Source of the DNA: Lacipirellulaceae bacterium
Lineage (GTDB): Bacteria > Planctomycetota > Planctomycetia > Pirellulales > Lacipirellulaceae
DNA: 64,000 nucleotides
Assembly: GCA_040218535.1 (NCBI GenBank)
Contig: JAVJRG010000005.1
Coordinates: 930,001-994,000, forward strand
Direction of reading: 5' to 3'
Shown: positions 62,427-64,000 of the stretch, piece by piece
How positions within the stretch are numbered: position 1 is the stretch's first letter
Layout: each line of letters starts with the position of its first letter
Notes under the pieces: generated by a model
Databases searched by the model: none
Told to the model about the DNA's origin: nothing
What the model saw: only the letters and a program-made list of their open reading frames with translations
Position numbers and translations under genes: made by a program

Positions 62427-63281
62427 ATGCAACTAATCATTACCGCCGTTGGGCCTGACAATCGTGGACTTGCTGATCCGATCGTGCATTGTGCGACTGA
62501 GCACGGCGCGAACATTGCCGAAATCCAGATGTACGATCACGACGAAGAGAGCGTCTTTTCGATGCTCACTCGAGTTACGGTCGACCCGAGTCAAGTAGAT
62601 CCGCTTGAACAGGATATGAAGAAGGTGAGTGAGCGTACCGGGCTCTCGATTCGCACCTGGTCGCCCCCACAGGGCAGACGCAAGCCTCGCCTGGCAGTTT
62701 GCTGCACCTTCAGACCGGAGACGCCACGCGCGATACTCGAAGGGATTCGAAGCGGCTCGATCGGCGCGGAAGCTGCGGTGATGATCAGCAACCGCAAGAA
62801 GTGCCGGTCGCTAGCTGAAGAGTTCGACGTGCCTTGGTTTCAGATTGGCGACAGTGAGGGCAACGCCGACGACGAACGGCTCATCGAAATCTGTGACGAG
62901 CACGAGATCGATTACGTCGTCTTAGCGCGTTACATGCGGGTACTGCCTCCATCGAGCTGTTGGAAGTACGCGGGCGGTCGAATCATTAATTTGCATCACG
63001 GACTGTTGCCAAGCTTCCCAGGGATTCGGCCCTACCATGACGCGTTCGCGGTACGAATGCTGACGTATGGAGCGACATGCCATTTCATTGTGCCGGAATT
63101 GGATGCAGGTAATCAAATCATCAACCAAACTACATTTACCGTGCCACCGGGGACCTCGCGGGAGGAGATTATCGCTCGTGGGCAGGCCGAGAATGAACCC
63201 GAATGTCTCGCCGAGGGTGTGCGACGTGTTGTGGATGGTGAGGTGGAGTTGCACTTCAATCGGGTCGTCGCGAAGAAGTAG
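62427..63281 (+). CDS. purU: Formyltetrahydrofolate deformylase PurU
   Basis: A 284-residue enzyme that hydrolyses 10-formyl-tetrahydrofolate to formate. An N-terminal ACT domain (LIITAVGPDNRGLADPIVH) is followed by the formyltransferase fold: VLARYMRVLPP, INLHHGLLPSFPGIRPYHDAF with the catalytic asparagine and histidine, and GATCHFIVPELDAGNQI with the aspartate. Length is normal. Confidence 0.95.
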   Translation: MQLIITAVGPDNRGLADPIVHCATEHGANIAEIQMYDHDEESVFSMLTRVTVDPSQVDPLEQDMKKVSERTGLSIRTWSPPQGRRKPRLAVCCTFRPETPRAILEGIRSGSIGAEAAVMISNRKKCRSLAEEFDVPWFQIGDSEGNADDERLIEICDEHEIDYVVLARYMRVLPPSSCWKYAGGRIINLHHGLLPSFPGIRPYHDAFAVRMLTYGATCHFIVPELDAGNQIINQTTFTVPPGTSREEIIARGQAENEPECLAEGVRRVVDGEVELHFNRVVAKK

Positions 63282-63312
63282 CAGTCAGTTATCGGCCGTC
63301 AGCTTTCAGCTT
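63282..63312. repeat. Short dispersed repeat (CAGTCAGTT type)
   Basis: The gap right after purU reads GCAGTCAGTTATCGGCC followed by GTCAGCTTTCAGC. It is close in inverted orientation to that at 51128-51158. Confidence 0.45.
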
Positions 63313-63325
63313 AACGGAAACTAGA

Positions 63326-63802
63326 ATGTTCTCTGTACAATTGGAATGTACGAGCTGCCATTGGCGGACCATCTGTGGTGAGGAGGAAATCGCCAAGCGT
63401 TTGCGGAAGCTGGGTTTGCTCCGCAGGGCTGCGGAGCCGCCTCGCGAGATGCTGGCCGAATTGCTTGCCAGCCACGGCGATCAGCTAAAATGCGACGAGT
63501 GCCAAATGGTAGGCCTTGTCATCTCTGATCCGCGCGATGCGACTGAGGGCGATGACGACGACTGGCAACAAGCGGTAATCTGCGAGGTTTGTCGCAAGCC
63601 GATCCCCGCTGAACGCCTTGAATTCATGCCGACTGCAAAACGCTGCGTCGATTGCCAATCGGCGGAAGATCGCGGTGAAGTTGAGGAAGAGTTCGACTAC
63701 TGCCCGAAGTGTGGCTCGTTGATGGAACTGCGGACCAGTCGCGGCGGAGGTATCACTCGGTATAAACTCTTCTGCACGGGTAGTCCGCCTTGCCGAGTTT
63801 AG
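63326..63802 (+). CDS. Multi-zinc-ribbon protein, function unknown
   Basis: A 158-residue cysteine-rich protein. Zinc-ribbon-like cysteine pairs lie in LECTSCHWRTIC, LKCDECQMVG, ICEVCRKPIPAERLEFMPTA with RCVDCQ (a DksA/TraR-like finger) and DYCPKCGSLMELRT with LFCTGSPPCRV (topoisomerase-type ribbon). It has no enzyme domain. The 3' end is two bases before the next start codon, so it may be co-transcribed with the RNA methyltransferase gene and have a role in translation or RNA. Function unknown. Confidence 0.7.
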   Translation: MFSVQLECTSCHWRTICGEEEIAKRLRKLGLLRRAAEPPREMLAELLASHGDQLKCDECQMVGLVISDPRDATEGDDDDWQQAVICEVCRKPIPAERLEFMPTAKRCVDCQSAEDRGEVEEEFDYCPKCGSLMELRTSRGGGITRYKLFCTGSPPCRV

Positions 63803-63804
63803 TC

Positions 63805-64000
63805 ATGAACCTCATCGCCACCACCGCCTTCGGACTTGAAGCGATCGTCGTGCGCGAGTTGAAGGCGCTTGGATACGAAGCGAAAGTCGTACGACCTGGG
63901 CGGATTGGCTTTCAGGGTGACGCTTCGGCAATTGCCAGGGCGAATCTTTGGCTGCGCTCTTCGGACCGGGTGCTGATCGAACTGGCGAGCTTTGCGGCGG
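63805..64000 (+). CDS. THUMP-domain class I rRNA methyltransferase, N-terminal part (RlmL-like, truncated by window end)
   Basis: The first 65 residues of a protein beginning MNLIATTAFGLEAIVVRELK. The pattern (TAFGLEAIVVRELKALGY, then GRIGFQGDASAIARANLWLR and DRVLIELASF) matches the N terminus of RlmL/YcbY-type 23S rRNA methyltransferases with a THUMP domain. The gene runs off the window. It starts two bases after the zinc-ribbon gene stop. Confidence 0.82.
   Translation, partial: MNLIATTAFGLEAIVVRELKALGYEAKVVRPGRIGFQGDASAIARANLWLRSSDRVLIELASFAA

Overview
The window is chromosomal DNA from a planctomycete, most probably a Pirellulales-type organism. The evidence is a combination of traits: PEP-CTERM/dockerin exported proteins, a sulfatase, a DUF6807 protein, a DUF1570 protein, two Ser/Thr kinases that each have one membrane segment, LpxD/LpxI outer-membrane genes, an OleA-like thiolase, and a topoisomerase I with a lysine-rich tail. 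Coding density is high, with short gene runs on both strands. I see no prophage, transposase, CRISPR array or rRNA. The only tRNA I find is tRNA-Lys(CTT).

Layout. 1-1220: end of an unidentified gene, a TauE/SafE-type membrane protein and a DUF4405 protein. 1422-9442: sulfatase, bile-acid-type symporter, a GH86-like secreted glycosidase with dockerin and PEP-CTERM ends, and a large kinase-TPR protein. 9746-12750: tRNA-Lys, DUF1570 protein, trpC and a PEP-CTERM protein. 13231-15706: a compact sigma-54 module made of a PspF-like enhancer-binding protein, three dyad operators, a -24/-12 promoter and three small unknown genes. 16128-21870: a minus-strand run with a DUF6807 protein, a TIGR04283-type glycosyltransferase, a J-domain protein, lpxD, lpxI and an exported methyltransferase. 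22043-27702: lipid genes (CrtI-like oxidoreductase, FabZ-like, FabI and a convergent OleA-like thiolase) around a second kinase. 27859-34957: CPBP protease, a class I amidotransferase-like protein without its cysteine, DJ-1/PfpI protein, thioesterase, ACT protein, zinc-ribbon membrane protein, HD hydrolase and an RNase H-like protein. 35053-43003: glgB, a SurA/PpiD-like protein with a very acidic insert, and topA. 43049-51105: pyrD-trpS-acpS, small unknown genes, an HU-like protein, a YkgJ protein, a cysteine desulfurase and moaA-moaE-moaD. 51162-64000: a FAD/Fe-S oxidoreductase, membrane proteins, folE, a Lon-N protein, DUF309, nth, dcd, a K+ channel, an AAA+ ATPase, purU, a zinc-ribbon protein and the start of a THUMP-type RNA methyltransferase.

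Two features stand out. The sigma-54 module at 13.2-15.7 kb carries all parts of a self-contained regulatory circuit, and one of its genes is a 59-residue very basic protein hidden under another reading frame. Second, many intergenic gaps hold palindromic elements in inverted pairs. In one family the stems change in a compensatory way around a fixed GCTCCGC core, which points to selection on the hairpin.

All function calls come from reading the sequence; no database search was run. Several start codons were moved downstream of the longest open frame where a Shine-Dalgarno sequence or signal peptide supports it, and each case is noted.
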